64,000 bases of DNA, from contig WNNJ02003223.1 of NCBI GenBank assembly GCA_012934845.2, forward strand, positions 62,001 to 126,000, written 5' to 3'. This document shows, in pieces, positions 10,875-20,809 of this stretch. The notes beneath the pieces were generated by a model. That model had not been told where the DNA came from, ran no database searches, and saw only the letters and a list, made by a program, of their open reading frames with translations. Every line of letters begins with the position of its first letter. Position 1 is the stretch's first letter. The position numbers were made by a program, and so were the translations under genes. This stretch comes from Pomphorhynchus laevis (taxonomy: Eukaryota; Acanthocephala; Palaeacanthocephala; Echinorhynchida; Pomphorhynchidae).

Positions 10875-10945
10875 CTTATTGTGAGCCAGCTATTTGAGCT
10901 AATGCTCGTATGTTGTTGAATGTATAATAATAATAATAATAGTTC
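10875..10945 (+). repeat. A1 3' hairpin and (ATA)n tail
   Basis: The 3' UTR is under 90 bases. It contains AGCTATTTGAGCT, a small stem-loop, followed about 30 bases later by six ATA units. The same plan (small AGC..GCT hairpin, spacer, AAT/TAA microsatellite) ends A4, A6, A7 and the fragment at 5.82 kb, so it is probably the site the reverse transcriptase recognises. Confidence 0.65.
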
Positions 10946-11800
10946 CTGAGGACATAATTTCGTAAACCGTTAAAGTATGTGCTTTAATTGATCAAGTTCT
11001 GTACGCGTACACGGAAAGACTACTGGCGACACATATTCTAATATCGGTCTTATAAGAGCATTATATAAACGCACAACACAAACAGGAGATAAATCTTTAA
11101 AGCAATTTTTGACAATATAGGTCATTCTTCTTGCTACGTTACAAATCCTATCAGTGTTAGCACGTGTTTTCAGATTGTTTTGAACAATTATACCAAGATC
11201 CTAAATGAACTGCGTGATAACAACAAACTCATTGCCAATAAAATATTCTTGATTCACATTGCTATGACCTAATCTCATATTATTATAATAACAAACAGAA
11301 GCAAATGAGCTTTTGATATTCGATACGATTCCAGTGTGATACAAACAGAAGCAAATGAGCTTTTGATATTCGATACGATTCCAGTGTTCGATACGATTCC
11401 AGTGTGATATTCGACACATTTTAATATCCGATACGATTCCAGTGTTCAGCGATCATCGATAAATAATGTTTAAGATATTTTTAAAGTCATTTCGATCCTT
11501 GTTGGTTTTAATCAATTTCCATACCTTTACATCATCGGCCAAAGCTAAAACACGACAATCCTCAAGTAAATCTAGTAGCTGATTTATATGTTAAAGAACA
11601 AAGGGCCTGTAACTGATCCCTATGGTACTCCTAATGTGATAGGACGATAAGACGATATACATTGACCTCACGAACAGCAAAGGATCTATCTTTAAGAAAA
11701 TCTTGAATCCAGGTTATAATGGAGTGATTGACTTTATAAGACTCAAGGGTGGAAATAAGCATTTTGTGGGGCACCTTGTCAAAAGCCCTTAAACCAGTTT
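10946..11800 (-). mobile_element. 5' part of the old LINE split by A1
   Basis: On the minus strand, from high to low coordinate, this reads as reverse transcriptase pieces: AFDKVPHKMLISTLESY, WIQDFLKDRSFAVRE, a damaged GVPQGS box, then after a disrupted stretch DLGIIV.NNLKTRANTD and LYNALIRPILEYVSPVV.P, ending at RFTKLCPQ against A1. The continuation of the protein is at 5,822-6,230. Several stops and frameshifts plus a local duplication are present. Confidence 0.8.
11291..11388. repeat. 50-bp tandem duplication
   Basis: ACAAACAGAAGCAAATGAGC and the following 30 bases (11,291-11,340) are repeated at once from 11,341. The shorter piece CGATACGATTCCAGTGT then occurs twice more up to 11,443. 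The duplication lies inside the decayed LINE. Confidence 0.85.
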
Positions 11801-12934
11801 ACTATTGGGATCAATGACCGCTGGATTTTGTGATTTAAAAAATGAATAAAGATAATTGAATTAGAAGACAATTAAATATTCAATTGACCTAAGTAAGCCA
11901 CAAGCCCTTGTGCTACAAATGATTCATCATCTAGAGATGCTAAATCATATTTTGAATAATTATTTAATATTATTGTGAACATTCCATCACAAATACTCAG
12001 ATAATTAAACAAATCGAATCAGGATAACTGAGTCTACGTATATTTAATTATTTATAAAATAATTAAAAATTATTTATAAATTAGCGATGGGCTAAAGTAA
12101 AATTGTGTCCACGCACAGCCCGACTTTTCCGAACAGTCATCAATTCTCTTAAGACGTGATTTCCCTTATGTAAAGCTTCCTTGTGTTAAGCTATTTATAA
12201 AATAATTAAAAATTATTTATAAATTATTAAGCATAATGCTGATACAAATGGACTTTTCTGTATTACACTATATTTCATTACGGTAGACGTTTCCATATTT
12301 AACACATATGCTCTGTCTTATCGTAATAAGTCATCTCGATGTGCGTAAGACGAAAGTCGAAAAATTGCGGAGTATGCAGAGCGCGTGAGATTAATAGAGA
12401 AATGCGCATTTCTACCGATCATTAAACAAATCGGAATAATGAATACTGAGTCTACTTACATTTACTTATTTGTAAATCTTTACAGTTAGTGATGTTACCG
12501 GAAAAGTCACGGGCAGTTTAATCCGTGAAATCGCGTCCAAGAATGCCGAAAAATAACATAGTTTGCATCAAGAAGTACGTTTGCTGTGAGAAAATAAACA
12601 TCGCCCTAGTCAAAATAATTTCGGCGTGATTCCGGAAAAAGCATTTAAACTAATTTTAAATTTTCTGGCAATTTCATTTGTAAAGTTTTTGAATAAAAAG
12701 TTATTTTTAATTATTAAAAAAATAATTAAATTCATATTAATTGTCGACAACATTACTAGCACGGCTCAAAGTGCACACTATAAAAAAGAAAAAAGATCAA
12801 TCCAAATTCAAAATAATTCGCCGTTTGATTAGTTTATATGAAGCTGAGTTATCAGTCTGCTCGGTCGAACGATTCTATATATTAACAATTCTTTGTCTAA
12901 ATTGAATTGATTTAGTCCGTACAATTCGGAGCCG
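11801..12934. other. AT-rich stretch with direct repeats, no gene
   Basis: No convincing coding region; the 68-codon frame at 12,626 is low-complexity I/K/N/F. A 35-bp exact direct repeat (TATTTATAAAATAATTAAAA plus 15 more bases) lies at 12,049-12,083 and 12,192-12,226. A block starting ATTAAACAAATCG and containing CTGAGTCTAC occurs at 12,005 and 12,421, and in inverted form near 4,815-4,862. This may be a non-autonomous DNA element family. Confidence 0.5.
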
Positions 12935-13692
12935 ACTGAGCTAAAGGGAATGACCCCGCAAAGTTCGGGTAGATCGAATATTCGGGTAGTCAACGCAGAA
13001 CGTGATGTTCTCTGTGAAGTTTCTCCCACGTCAGGCACATATCTCGCAAATTGCAAAGATTGCGTACAGAGAGCATATCCAGAGCCCTGAGTATGTCTCC
13101 ATATGGATAACTCTTACCGAATGAATTAGCATTGTTGCCCGACGCAGCATATTTTCAAGTCGAGTAGACTCATCAACCGTTCTAGGATATGAACATTAAA
13201 ATGCATACAGTAAATTACTGAGAACGAATGCATTTGTAAGTGATTTCAATGACCAGGCATTCATTAAACTAAACGTTCGGCGAATCAGACCTACCATACG
13301 CATAGCTTTGGCACATACATAAACAGTGTATCGGCGAGTAGACAAATCGTTAGTGATCCATAGACCTAGATCTTTTACGTGTGAAACTATTTCGATGTTG
13401 GCTCTGGAGCATCATTACGTGAACGTATACGCATCCAAACACACTTCGATACATTGATATACAATCCATTGGAACATACCACTTGGAAAGGCTGTTGATA
13501 TCTGATTGGTTGATATTCATATCTAAATTTGACCTAATTGCTCACCAAATTTTAAGATCACCCGCATACAAAAGTTAATCTGAACTCAGAATACCAGATA
13601 AATCGTTCACATAAATACAGAATAGCAGTGGACCCAATACCGAACCTTGAAGGACGCTAGTAGGAAATGGTATCGATTAGAGAAAATACCAT
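12935..13692 (-). mobile_element. 3' part of an old LINE split by B1
   Basis: On the minus strand this carries a broken reverse transcriptase: VLQGSVLGPLLFCIYVNDLSGIL (13,600-13,680), a damaged active-site box LLYAGDLKIW with the first Asp replaced by Gly, YPRTVDESTRLENMLRRA and a short C-terminal remnant. The preceding part (CNFSKAFD, NHWVGGFISHR) is at 18,105-18,365 on the other side of B1. Stops and frameshifts are frequent. Confidence 0.75.
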
Positions 13693-13780
13693 TAACCCTT
13701 TAATAATAATACAAATTTATTTAATGTGGCAAATGCGTACAAGCTGTACGCTTACAAGTCCACAAACAAAAATGAGAAAG

Positions 13781-16700
13781 TCAAGCAGTTAAATTGTTAA
13801 AATGGGATCGGATTTGTCGTTTGAAGCACTGCAGGGAAGTTGATTGACGTATATGAATGGGCAGATGATTCCACGATAGAGGAGCAGCCACCAGGAAGGA
13901 GCGGAGTCCAAAGGAGGTAGAGTAGTTTGGGACATGTAAAAGAAGGGAATTACAGGAACGCAAGGAACAGTAAACAGGACGGGAATTATCAAGAAAAGGA
14001 AGGTTGAGAAATGAAGGGGTATGAAAAGTTACAAGGCGGAAAGCAACGATAAGAAGACGAATTTGAACACGACAATAAATTGTAGGCAAATCGAGAGAAG
14101 CAAGATGGTAGGATGTGTGATCAAAACGACGAAGACGGAGGAGAATTCGGACAGCTGCGTTGACGATGCGTTGTAGGGGAAGAAGAGTGGATTTAGGTGA
14201 GTTGGAAAATAGACTAAGACAATAATCGAGTCTAGAAAAAAGGAGAGATGATATGAGAGTCATACAAGAAGGGAAATCGATCAATCTACGAACTTGACGG
14301 AGGTTGCGGAGTATCAAGGTAGATGAGCGTACTTTATCTCTAACGAAAGGTTTAAGTGAAAGTCGGTTGTCAAAATGGAAGCCTAGGAAAACGAGATTAT
14401 CAACGATAGGAAGAATTGTAGAATTTAATGATACGGAGGGAGGTTCGAAGCCGAGGCGTCGAGGTAGGATCCACATAATTTTGGATTTATCAGGATTCAG
14501 AGAAAGGCGAAGGGAAGAAAGATGATTGGAAATTGAGACAAGACAGTCGGAAGCAGAAACACTAAGATCGTGAATACGATAAACAGGTGCATGAGCATAG
14601 ATGAGAATGTCATCAGCATATTGCATAACATGGAAGTTAAATTTATGAGAAATCGAAGACAAATCACCAAGAAGAAGAGAGAAAAGTATAGGGCCTAATA
14701 CGGAGCCTTGTGGAACACCGGACGGAATGGACGAAGGATGGGAGAGAGAAGAGTTAGAATATACGCGAAATGTACGGTTTGATAGATATGAAGAAAACCA
14801 TGATACAGTGGGTAAAGAGAAGCCATAATCATGACGAAGGCGATGGAGAAGAATCGAGTGATCGACGATGTCAAAAGCAGACGATAGATCAAGAGAAACT
14901 ATGACACTACATAATTTATGATCGCGCGATATGAGTAAGTCGTTATAAACTTTAAGACATGCAATTTCGGTAGAGTAATTAGAGCGAAAAGCGGCTTGGA
15001 AGGGAGGAAATAAGTTAGAGGAATAGAGATATGTATTAACTTGCTTAAGAACGAGACGCTCAAGGAGTTTAGAGAGGGTTGGGAGAAGTGAGATTGGACG
15101 GTACGAAGATGGTAGTGAAGAGTCGAGAGATTGCTTTTTGATGATAGGACGAACAGTGGCGCATTTCCAGATGGAAGGAAATGTACGGCTACGGATGGAC
15201 GAGTTGAACAATGTGGTTAGGAAGGGTAAGATAAAAGTGCAGATATTTTTAAGTAAGTGAGTGGGAATTGGGTCAGAAGGAGAGGTTTTATTAGGTAATG
15301 ACAGCAGAACCGAAGAAACTTCATCAGACGAAACGGGAAGAAGGTGGAATAGTTCTGGGAGGGAAGTATTTAAAGATAAGAGTGGGTACAAGGGGGCTAT
15401 GGGTAGTAGGGAAAGTAAATTAGATAGCTTAGTTTGTAGATAAGAAGAAAATTCATCAGGATTTATATTACAAGGGGTAGATGATCGTGAAAGAATTGAG
15501 TTTAAGATTTTCCAATGAGATTTCGAGTTGGAAGATGACTCGAGTTGATTTCGCCAAAAGAGAGTACGTTTAGTACGTATAAGAATGAGATGTGAACGGC
15601 GTTGAGAAAAGTAGGAATCACGAAGATTTGGAGGGAGTGAGTTGGGTGAACGTTTAAGAAAGCGTTTATACATACGAAAAGAGTGACGGAGTCGACGCTT
15701 AGAAAGACTACAGTCAGAATCGAACCAGGGAGCATGGCGCAAGCGCTGGGAACGTCGAAGTCGACTAGGTAGAAGGTTATTGAGGATCGACGTAAGTTCA
15801 GAATCAAACAGAATGCAGAGATCATCGGGAGAGAGATAGTTAAGAGGAAGTGAAAAGAGTGAAGAATTGAGTAAGGCTGTGCAGAGAATAGGGATATCGA
15901 GAAGCTTCCAGGGTCGACTTGGTGTAGATAATGGTAAAGGCGGAGAAGGAGGATGGGGACGAGTAAGAGTAAGAGTGACAAGGAAATGATCGGACAAACC
16001 AGGATCAGTAATTGACAAGGAGGTATAGTCATTGAAGCAGTTAGGAACAGCAATGATGTCGAGAGCACCGCCGAGAATATGAGTTGGGCTTGTTGAAAGT
16101 AATTTATAGTTAAAATCAGAAAAAAGATTAGTTAAAGTGATAGAGTCAGAGTCAGACGGGCGATCAAGACGAATGTTAAAGTCACCGAGAACAAAAGAAG
16201 GAGTATAAGACAATGAACAGTGAGACATTAGATCTGCAAGGTCGTTAAAGAAGATACGTGATGGGGCAACTGAACCTGGACGGTATACAATCACAAGTTC
16301 CAGAGGGAAAGGCGTTGATAATCTGCATATGAGTAATTCGAACGAGGTGTAACGGATGTTAACGTTGATTTTACGTAAAGACATTGGGTGACGAGCAATG
16401 GCAACAATACCGCCATGGTTAGACGCAGTAGATGTATGAGATGTAATTTGACGAGCTGATTCAACTAGAGAACAACCAGAGCGACATAGACGACGAATAG
16501 CAAGATCGTCGGAGTCAGTGTGCCAGGATTCGGTAATGCAGAGAATATCGATAGATAATTGATCGAAGATATCGAGAAGCATATCAGCTTTATGAAGAAT
16601 GGAGCGAGTATTGAATAGACTAAGACGAAAAGTATGCTTAGGAGCGAGATCGACTAGCGAAGAAGACAAGGGGGAGAGATGGACGCCATCGAATTTTTGG

Positions 16701-16786
16701 CCTTGTGTGAAGAACGTGAAAATTTCCGTTGATTTTACGTATAGATAAGGATGACTCGCCGTTTGTTTCACGTCGATGTTTTTCAA
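13781..16786 (-). CDS. B1 ORF2: APE endonuclease + reverse transcriptase
   Basis: A 1001-residue polyprotein beginning with an ATG at 16,786. The endonuclease spans about residues 50-270 (NTRSIL, CITESWH, VYRPGS, GDFNIRLD, LSDHFLV). The reverse transcriptase spans about 480-760 (RPISLLPTLSKLLERL, SLDLSSAFDIVDHSILLHRL, GVPQGSVLGPILFSLL, catalytic YADDILIY near residue 720). The tail has PLSWNHLPIHI. The DLSSAFDIVDHSILL signature is typical of the L2/CR1 group, unlike the DFSKAFDRVPH of family A. Its frame is +1 relative to ORF1, so the -1 slippage proposed for family A does not fit here; the ATG within ORF1 suggests reinitiation or leaky scanning. No internal stop. Confidence 0.9.
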   Translation of the reverse strand: MKNIDVKQTASHPYLYVKSTEIFTFFTQGQKFDGVHLSPLSSSLVDLAPKHTFRLSLFNTRSILHKADMLLDIFDQLSIDILCITESWHTDSDDLAIRRLCRSGCSLVESARQITSHTSTASNHGGIVAIARHPMSLRKINVNIRYTSFELLICRLSTPFPLELVIVYRPGSVAPSRIFFNDLADLMSHCSLSYTPSFVLGDFNIRLDRPSDSDSITLTNLFSDFNYKLLSTSPTHILGGALDIIAVPNCFNDYTSLSITDPGLSDHFLVTLTLTRPHPPSPPLPLSTPSRPWKLLDIPILCTALLNSSLFSLPLNYLSPDDLCILFDSELTSILNNLLPSRLRRSQRLRHAPWFDSDCSLSKRRLRHSFRMYKRFLKRSPNSLPPNLRDSYFSQRRSHLILIRTKRTLFWRNQLESSSNSKSHWKILNSILSRSSTPCNINPDEFSSYLQTKLSNLLSLLPIAPLYPLLSLNTSLPELFHLLPVSSDEVSSVLLSLPNKTSPSDPIPTHLLKNICTFILPFLTTLFNSSIRSRTFPSIWKCATVRPIIKKQSLDSSLPSSYRPISLLPTLSKLLERLVLKQVNTYLYSSNLFPPFQAAFRSNYSTEIACLKVYNDLLISRDHKLCSVIVSLDLSSAFDIVDHSILLHRLRHDYGFSLPTVSWFSSYLSNRTFRVYSNSSLSHPSSIPSGVPQGSVLGPILFSLLLGDLSSISHKFNFHVMQYADDILIYAHAPVYRIHDLSVSASDCLVSISNHLSSLRLSLNPDKSKIMWILPRRLGFEPPSVSLNSTILPIVDNLVFLGFHFDNRLSLKPFVRDKVRSSTLILRNLRQVRRLIDFPSCMTLISSLLFSRLDYCLSLFSNSPKSTLLPLQRIVNAAVRILLRLRRFDHTSYHLASLDLPTIYCRVQIRLLIVAFRLVTFHTPSFLNLPFLDNSRPVYCSLRSCNSLLLHVPNYSTSFGLRSFLVAAPLSWNHLPIHIRQSTSLQCFKRQIRSHFNNLTA

Positions 16787-17978
16787 TGCGAGCTAAATTG
16801 AGCTGGGCAATATCAGAAGGGGAGCGGTCAGGAAAGATACGGCAAGTAGATGAAGTGGTAAGAAGTTTAAAACGTTGGGAGAGTACCGAAGAGGCATGTG
16901 AACTATGTCGGAAAACGATTTTTAAGAGTGGAGGACTGAGATGATTGGATTTAGTGGATTTGTTTAAACGAATAAAGGATACAGGAGCGATATTATTGAA
17001 GAGTGATGGGTTATCATCAGGAAGAATGGTTGCTAGGATAGACCTGAAAGCAGATACATCATCATCGAGGCGAGATTGTGGAGAAGCAGATTCGGAAAGC
17101 TTTAAGTTTGATATGATTATACAGCGATCGCGCGAAGGAAAACGATTTCGTGGAAGTGGTGGACGGACAGAGCTGGTAGGAGTCGAGGTAGATGAGCAGA
17201 TAGAAGTGGAAATGACAGGGGTGCTTGATAAAGAATTAATATTGGTTGGAGCAAGTGTGACAGGAGCGGGGTGTTGAATCGGTTGATCAGAGATGTGACT
17301 GGATATGATTTTAAATGAAGGATGTAAATTATTTGGAAGTGTTACGTGGGAGGTAGAGTAAGGAGAATTAAAATAGGTTGGGGCATGAGTGACAGGAATG
17401 GAGTGTTGAATCAGTTGATCGGAAATGTTACTGGAAATGATTTTGATGGAAGGGTGTAAATTATTGAGAGGTGATACAGGGGGGGTCGAGTAAGGAGTTC
17501 GTGAGGAGAATAAAGAAGTTTGAGATTTATTTAGATTGGGGGAGGAATAGGAAAGAGGAGGTACGAGATGAAAAGCTTTGCCGTTAGCATTGTTAGAATG
17601 AGAAAGATTAATGGAAGTTTGGTACGTAGTTGAACGAGGAGTGTGTGAGAGAGTAGGTTCAATAATGGGATTATATGATGCGAAGTCAGGTGTTGATGCG
17701 AGGGAAACATCTAAAACAGCATTGGTCTGAGTGGTAGTGTGTGATACAGGAGTAGATGAGCAGGATAACTGTAGTAGTCGTACTGATGTACAAAAACCGC
17801 AAGTGAAATGTTTACGTTTATACACCGAGTGGTCGGATATTTTAACACGAACAAGTGTCCATACATCGCAATCTTTGGAATCGCATCCAACTTCAAAGCT
17901 GGTATAACCATCATTGCATTCAGATGTGGAAGATTGTTGATCAGGAACAGGGATCTGAGATCGCGCTTTTTTAGGCAT
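16638..17978 (-). CDS. B1 ORF1 protein
   Basis: A 446-residue LINE ORF1 protein starting at the ATG 17,978 (MPKKARSQIP). The four-cysteine motif is C32-x4-C37-D-V-W and C60-x2-C63. A long Ser/Thr/Pro-rich linker (about 75-270) contains two related blocks of about 40 residues, each with the core ISS[NH]ISDQ and HAPT or LAPT. The C-terminal RRM-like half has RCIIISNLKLSES, FIRLNKS, PLLKIVF, CRIFPDRSPSD and ING-NFHVLHTRPKIRW. The zinc motif and NF-V block match family A, so both families inherited one ORF1. It overlaps ORF2 by up to 149 bases. Confidence 0.85.
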   Translation of the reverse strand: MPKKARSQIPVPDQQSSTSECNDGYTSFEVGCDSKDCDVWTLVRVKISDHSVYKRKHFTCGFCTSVRLLQLSCSSTPVSHTTTQTNAVLDVSLASTPDFASYNPIIEPTLSHTPRSTTYQTSINLSHSNNANGKAFHLVPPLSYSSPNLNKSQTSLFSSRTPYSTPPVSPLNNLHPSIKIISSNISDQLIQHSIPVTHAPTYFNSPYSTSHVTLPNNLHPSFKIISSHISDQPIQHPAPVTLAPTNINSLSSTPVISTSICSSTSTPTSSVRPPLPRNRFPSRDRCIIISNLKLSESASPQSRLDDDVSAFRSILATILPDDNPSLFNNIAPVSFIRLNKSTKSNHLSPPLLKIVFRHSSHASSVLSQRFKLLTTSSTCRIFPDRSPSDIAQLNLARIEKHRRETNGESSLSIRKINGNFHVLHTRPKIRWRPSLPLVFFASRSRS

Positions 17979-18104
17979 GACCTTTTATCGATAGATTGAG
18001 CTCAATCCGCGAGCGTAGCGAGCGGAACTTACAGGAATAATTGTAATTTGCTAGAACAGTTATAAGTTCAGTTAAGAAGCGGTGTGATATGAAAATCACA
18101 AACA

Positions 18105-18365
18105 GTTAAGAGCGGTGTGATATGAAACCACCTACCCAGTGATTAATAATAGGATCGATATTTAATGCCTGCATTTTACGAATCAATATATCATAACGAA
18201 CAAAGTCAAAAGCCTTCGAGAAATTACAAAATACAACGTCGACATTGAATCCTTCAACTACTATGTGACCCCAACTTTCCTAAATATCAAAAGATTCGTC
18301 ACAGTCGAGTGCTTTTCCTGGAAGCCGTGTTGATTATGGCACAATAACCTATTAGTATCTAGGTA
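18105..18365 (-). mobile_element. 5' part of the LINE split by B1
   Basis: On the minus strand: DTNRLLCHNQHGFQEKHSTVTNLL, a short gap with a frame change, then DVVFCNFSKAFDFVRYDILI and INHWVGGFISHR. These are the NQHGF and F-S-K-A-F-D blocks of a LINE reverse transcriptase. The GVPQGS box that should follow lies at 13,670, beyond B1. Confidence 0.75.
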
Positions 18366-18429
18366 GTTACTAGATTCGCTGATACTTTCTTCCCAATAAG
18401 AAAATACTCTATTACATCTAATTGATGGC

Positions 18430-19328
18430 TGATTAATCAATATGTGTATTATTTTGAAATAGTGTAAGGTGTTGCTCCGACGATATCGTGTTTCCCAAAG
18501 AGAATATACGTCATATTGTAAAGCTAGGAATAAGTTTACGTCCCTTAAATAGCAAAATAAACTCAACTTTAAAGAATCATTTACCAAAAACATAAGATAT
18601 GAACCAATTTATTTTTCAAATATTGTGTTTCAAAATATCGAAAGAAATTGAATTGTTTCGCTTTACGTGTAAAACATAAAATATTAAAGTTGGATGATAA
18701 AGTAGTCGATGATAAATTCGCTGAGACTTTCTTCTCAATAAGAAAATACTATGTTACATCTAATAATATCATGCATCGGAATTACTTACTATCCAACTTA
18801 CCTTAACAAATTTCAATCGATAGTGTATTTACTCAACTTCGACGATTAAAACGCTGTCAATCTGCTGGGCCTGACGGATTGCCATCCATGCTTCTTCGAG
18901 AATAAGCTTCTAAAATTTGTGAACCACTGCAACAAATATTTAAGTTCTCTAGATCACAGTCGAAGATTCCCAAAGATTAGACAAAATCTATAGTTTGTTC
19001 AGTTTTTAAGAAAGGTGATAGGTCATGTGCTGATAATTTTAGACCAGTGAGTCTCACGTGTACTTGTTGTAAAGTTCTGGAGCGTATAATTTTGATAGAA
19101 ATCATTCGACTCATTTCCAGTAATATATTGCATCCTGATCAGCACGGTTTTCGTAGGTATACGTCGATATCCTCTAATTTGTTGATTGCACGAAATGATT
19201 TGGCGAGTGCATTTGATATAAGCATTGATACAAATGTAATATTATCGACTTCTTCCATGCCTTTGATACTATTTGCCATAATTTATTAATAAAAAACTTA
19301 TAGGATATGGCTTGGATTATTTGGATAT
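18430..19328 (+). mobile_element. Plus-strand LINE, 5' piece, split by B2
   Basis: A broken reverse transcriptase: a linker block RNKFTSLK..NKLNFKESF near 18,520, FAETFFSIRKY near 18,720, SAGPDGLPSMLLRE, VFKKGDRSCADNFRPVSLTC, DQHGFRRYTSISSNLL, ending WIIWI at 19,326. It continues at 20,810. The 48-bp segment 18,717-18,763 resembles 18,374-18,421, so the start of this copy may include a local duplication. Confidence 0.75.
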
Positions 19329-20809
19329 TGATTAGATAATAATTTATTTAAAGTGGCAAATACGTGCCAGTTAAAAGCTTACAAGTCTAATAACTAACAA
19401 AAAACACACCAAAAGTAATAAAAATAAATTAGTTAAATTGCTTAAATGGGATCGGATTTGGCGTTTGAAGCACGGTATTGAGGTTAATTGGCATAAATGA
19501 ATGGGCAGATGATCCAACTAGAGAGGATCATTCACAAGGAAGGAGCGGAAGCCAAAGAATGTAGAGTCGTTTGGTGCATTTCAAAGAAAAGAATTGCGAG
19601 AACGCAAGGAACAGTAAACAGGACGAGAATTGTGGAGAAAAAGAAGGTTGAGAAATGAAGGAGTAGGAAAAGTTACAAGGCGGAAGCAATGAGAAGACAA
19701 ATTTGAACACGACAATAAATGGTAGGCAAATCGAGAGAAGCAAAATGGTGGGATGTATAATCAAAACGACGAAGATAATTCGGACGGCTGCGTTGACGAT
19801 GTGTTGTAGTGGAATAAAAGTGGATTTAGGTGAGTTGGAAAATAGACTAAGACAATAATCAAGTCTTGAAAAAATGAAAGATATAAGAATCATCCAAGAA
19901 GGGAAATCGCTAAATCCACGAATTTGACGGAGGTTGCGGAGAATCAAGGTAGAAATGAGCGTACTTTATCCAAACTGAAAGGTTTAAGTGAAAGTCGGTG
20001 GTCCAAATGGAATCCTAAGAAAACGAGATTGTCAACGATAAGAAGAATTGTAGAATTTAATGATACGGATGGAAGTTCTAAGCTGGGGCGTCGAAGAGGG
20101 ATCCACATAATTTTGGATTTATTAAGATTCAGAGAAAGACGAAGGAAAAAAATGATTGGAAATTGAGGCAAGACAGTTGGAAGCAGAAACACTAAGATCA
20201 TAAATACGATAAGCAGGTGCGTGATCATAGATGAGAATGTCATCAGCATATTGCATAACATGGAAGTAAAACGTATGAGAAATAGAAGACAAATCATTGA
20301 TAAGAAGAGAGAAAAGTAAAGAGCCTAATACGGATCCTTGCGGAACACCGAACGGGATGGAAGAAGAATGCGAGAGAGAAGAGTTAGAACAAACGCGAAA
20401 AGTACGGTTTGATAGATATGAAGAAAACCAAACCACATTGTTTAAAAAGAAACCATAATCATGACTAAGACGATAGAGAAGAATCGAGTAATCGCCATGT
20501 CGAAAGCGGATGATAGATCAAGAGAAACTATGACATTACATAATTTATGATCGCGCGATATGAGTAAGTCGTTATGAACTTTAAGACAGACAATTTCAGA
20601 GGAGTGATTAGGGCAGAAAACAGCTTAGAAGGAAAGGAACAAGTTGGAGGATAATAGATACGCATTAACTTGCTTGAGAACAAGACGCTCAATGAGTTTA
20701 GATAGGGTTGGGAGAAGTGAGAATGACGGACGAAGATGGTAGTGAGGGGTCGAGAGATTGCCTTTCGAGGAGAGGGCGAACAGGAGCGCATTTCCAGTTG
20801 GAAGGATAT
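19329..20809 (-). mobile_element. B2: 5'-truncated family-B LINE inside another LINE
   Basis: A minus-strand family-B copy. The 3' end at 19,335-19,390 shows GCACGTATTTGCCACTTTAAA. Going upstream it reads CFKRQI, a C-terminal block in two frames, GFHLDHRLSLKPF, YADDILIYDHAPAYRI, SGVPQGSVLG-like residues and SNWKCAPVRPLLERQSL at the truncated 5' end near 20,800. GGATAT flanks it at 19,323-19,328 and 20,804-20,809. Taking out the insert restores an open WIIWI...RVNG...SGVPQGS reading of the surrounding plus-strand LINE. Among its frame breaks is a 7-bp deletion near 19,775 shared with B3. Confidence 0.85.

Larger units (their letters stand above)
6236..10945 (+). mobile_element. A1: full-length family-A LINE
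   Basis: A non-LTR retrotransposon with a 5' UTR (6,236-6,515, holding a 14-bp tandem array), ORF1, an overlapping ORF2 and a 3' UTR ending in (ATA)n at 10,924-10,940. The 5' UTR shares ATCTAAAGTAAATAC with elements A5 (36.1 kb) and A7 (51.04 kb, minus). Both reading frames are open, so this copy is young. It sits inside an older minus-strand LINE: the flanks TCCTAGGGAATTATAT (6,209) and TCCTGAGGACATAATT (10,943) are similar enough to be a decayed target-site duplication. Confidence 0.85.
13700..18095 (-). mobile_element. B1: full-length family-B LINE
   Basis: A complete two-ORF non-LTR element. The 5' UTR is about 120 bases (17,979-18,095) and the 3' end (13,700-13,780) reads GTAAGCGTACAGCTTGTACG, then CATTTGCCACATTAAATAAA and a short TATTATTATTAA tail. 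GCGTACA/TGTACGC forms a 7-bp stem. Both ORFs are uninterrupted, so this is the family-B copy most likely to be recently active. It interrupts a minus-strand LINE whose reading resumes as LFV / NGIFSNR across the junction. At the 5' junction the block TTTCATATCACACCGCT occurs twice within 45 bases. Confidence 0.85.

Noticed and set aside
12626-12832. Small membrane-like protein
   Set aside because: Low-complexity I/K/F/N composition in an AT-rich region, with no homology or context.
15502-16068. 188-codon frame inside B1 as a separate gene
   Set aside because: It is an alternate frame of B1 ORF2, whose own frame has all domain motifs; it is hydrophobic from T-rich codons.
16719-16725. -1 frameshift site in B1
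   Set aside because: A-AAT-TTT is present but ORF2 is in the +1 frame and has its own ATG 61 bases upstream, so slippage there would not reach ORF2.
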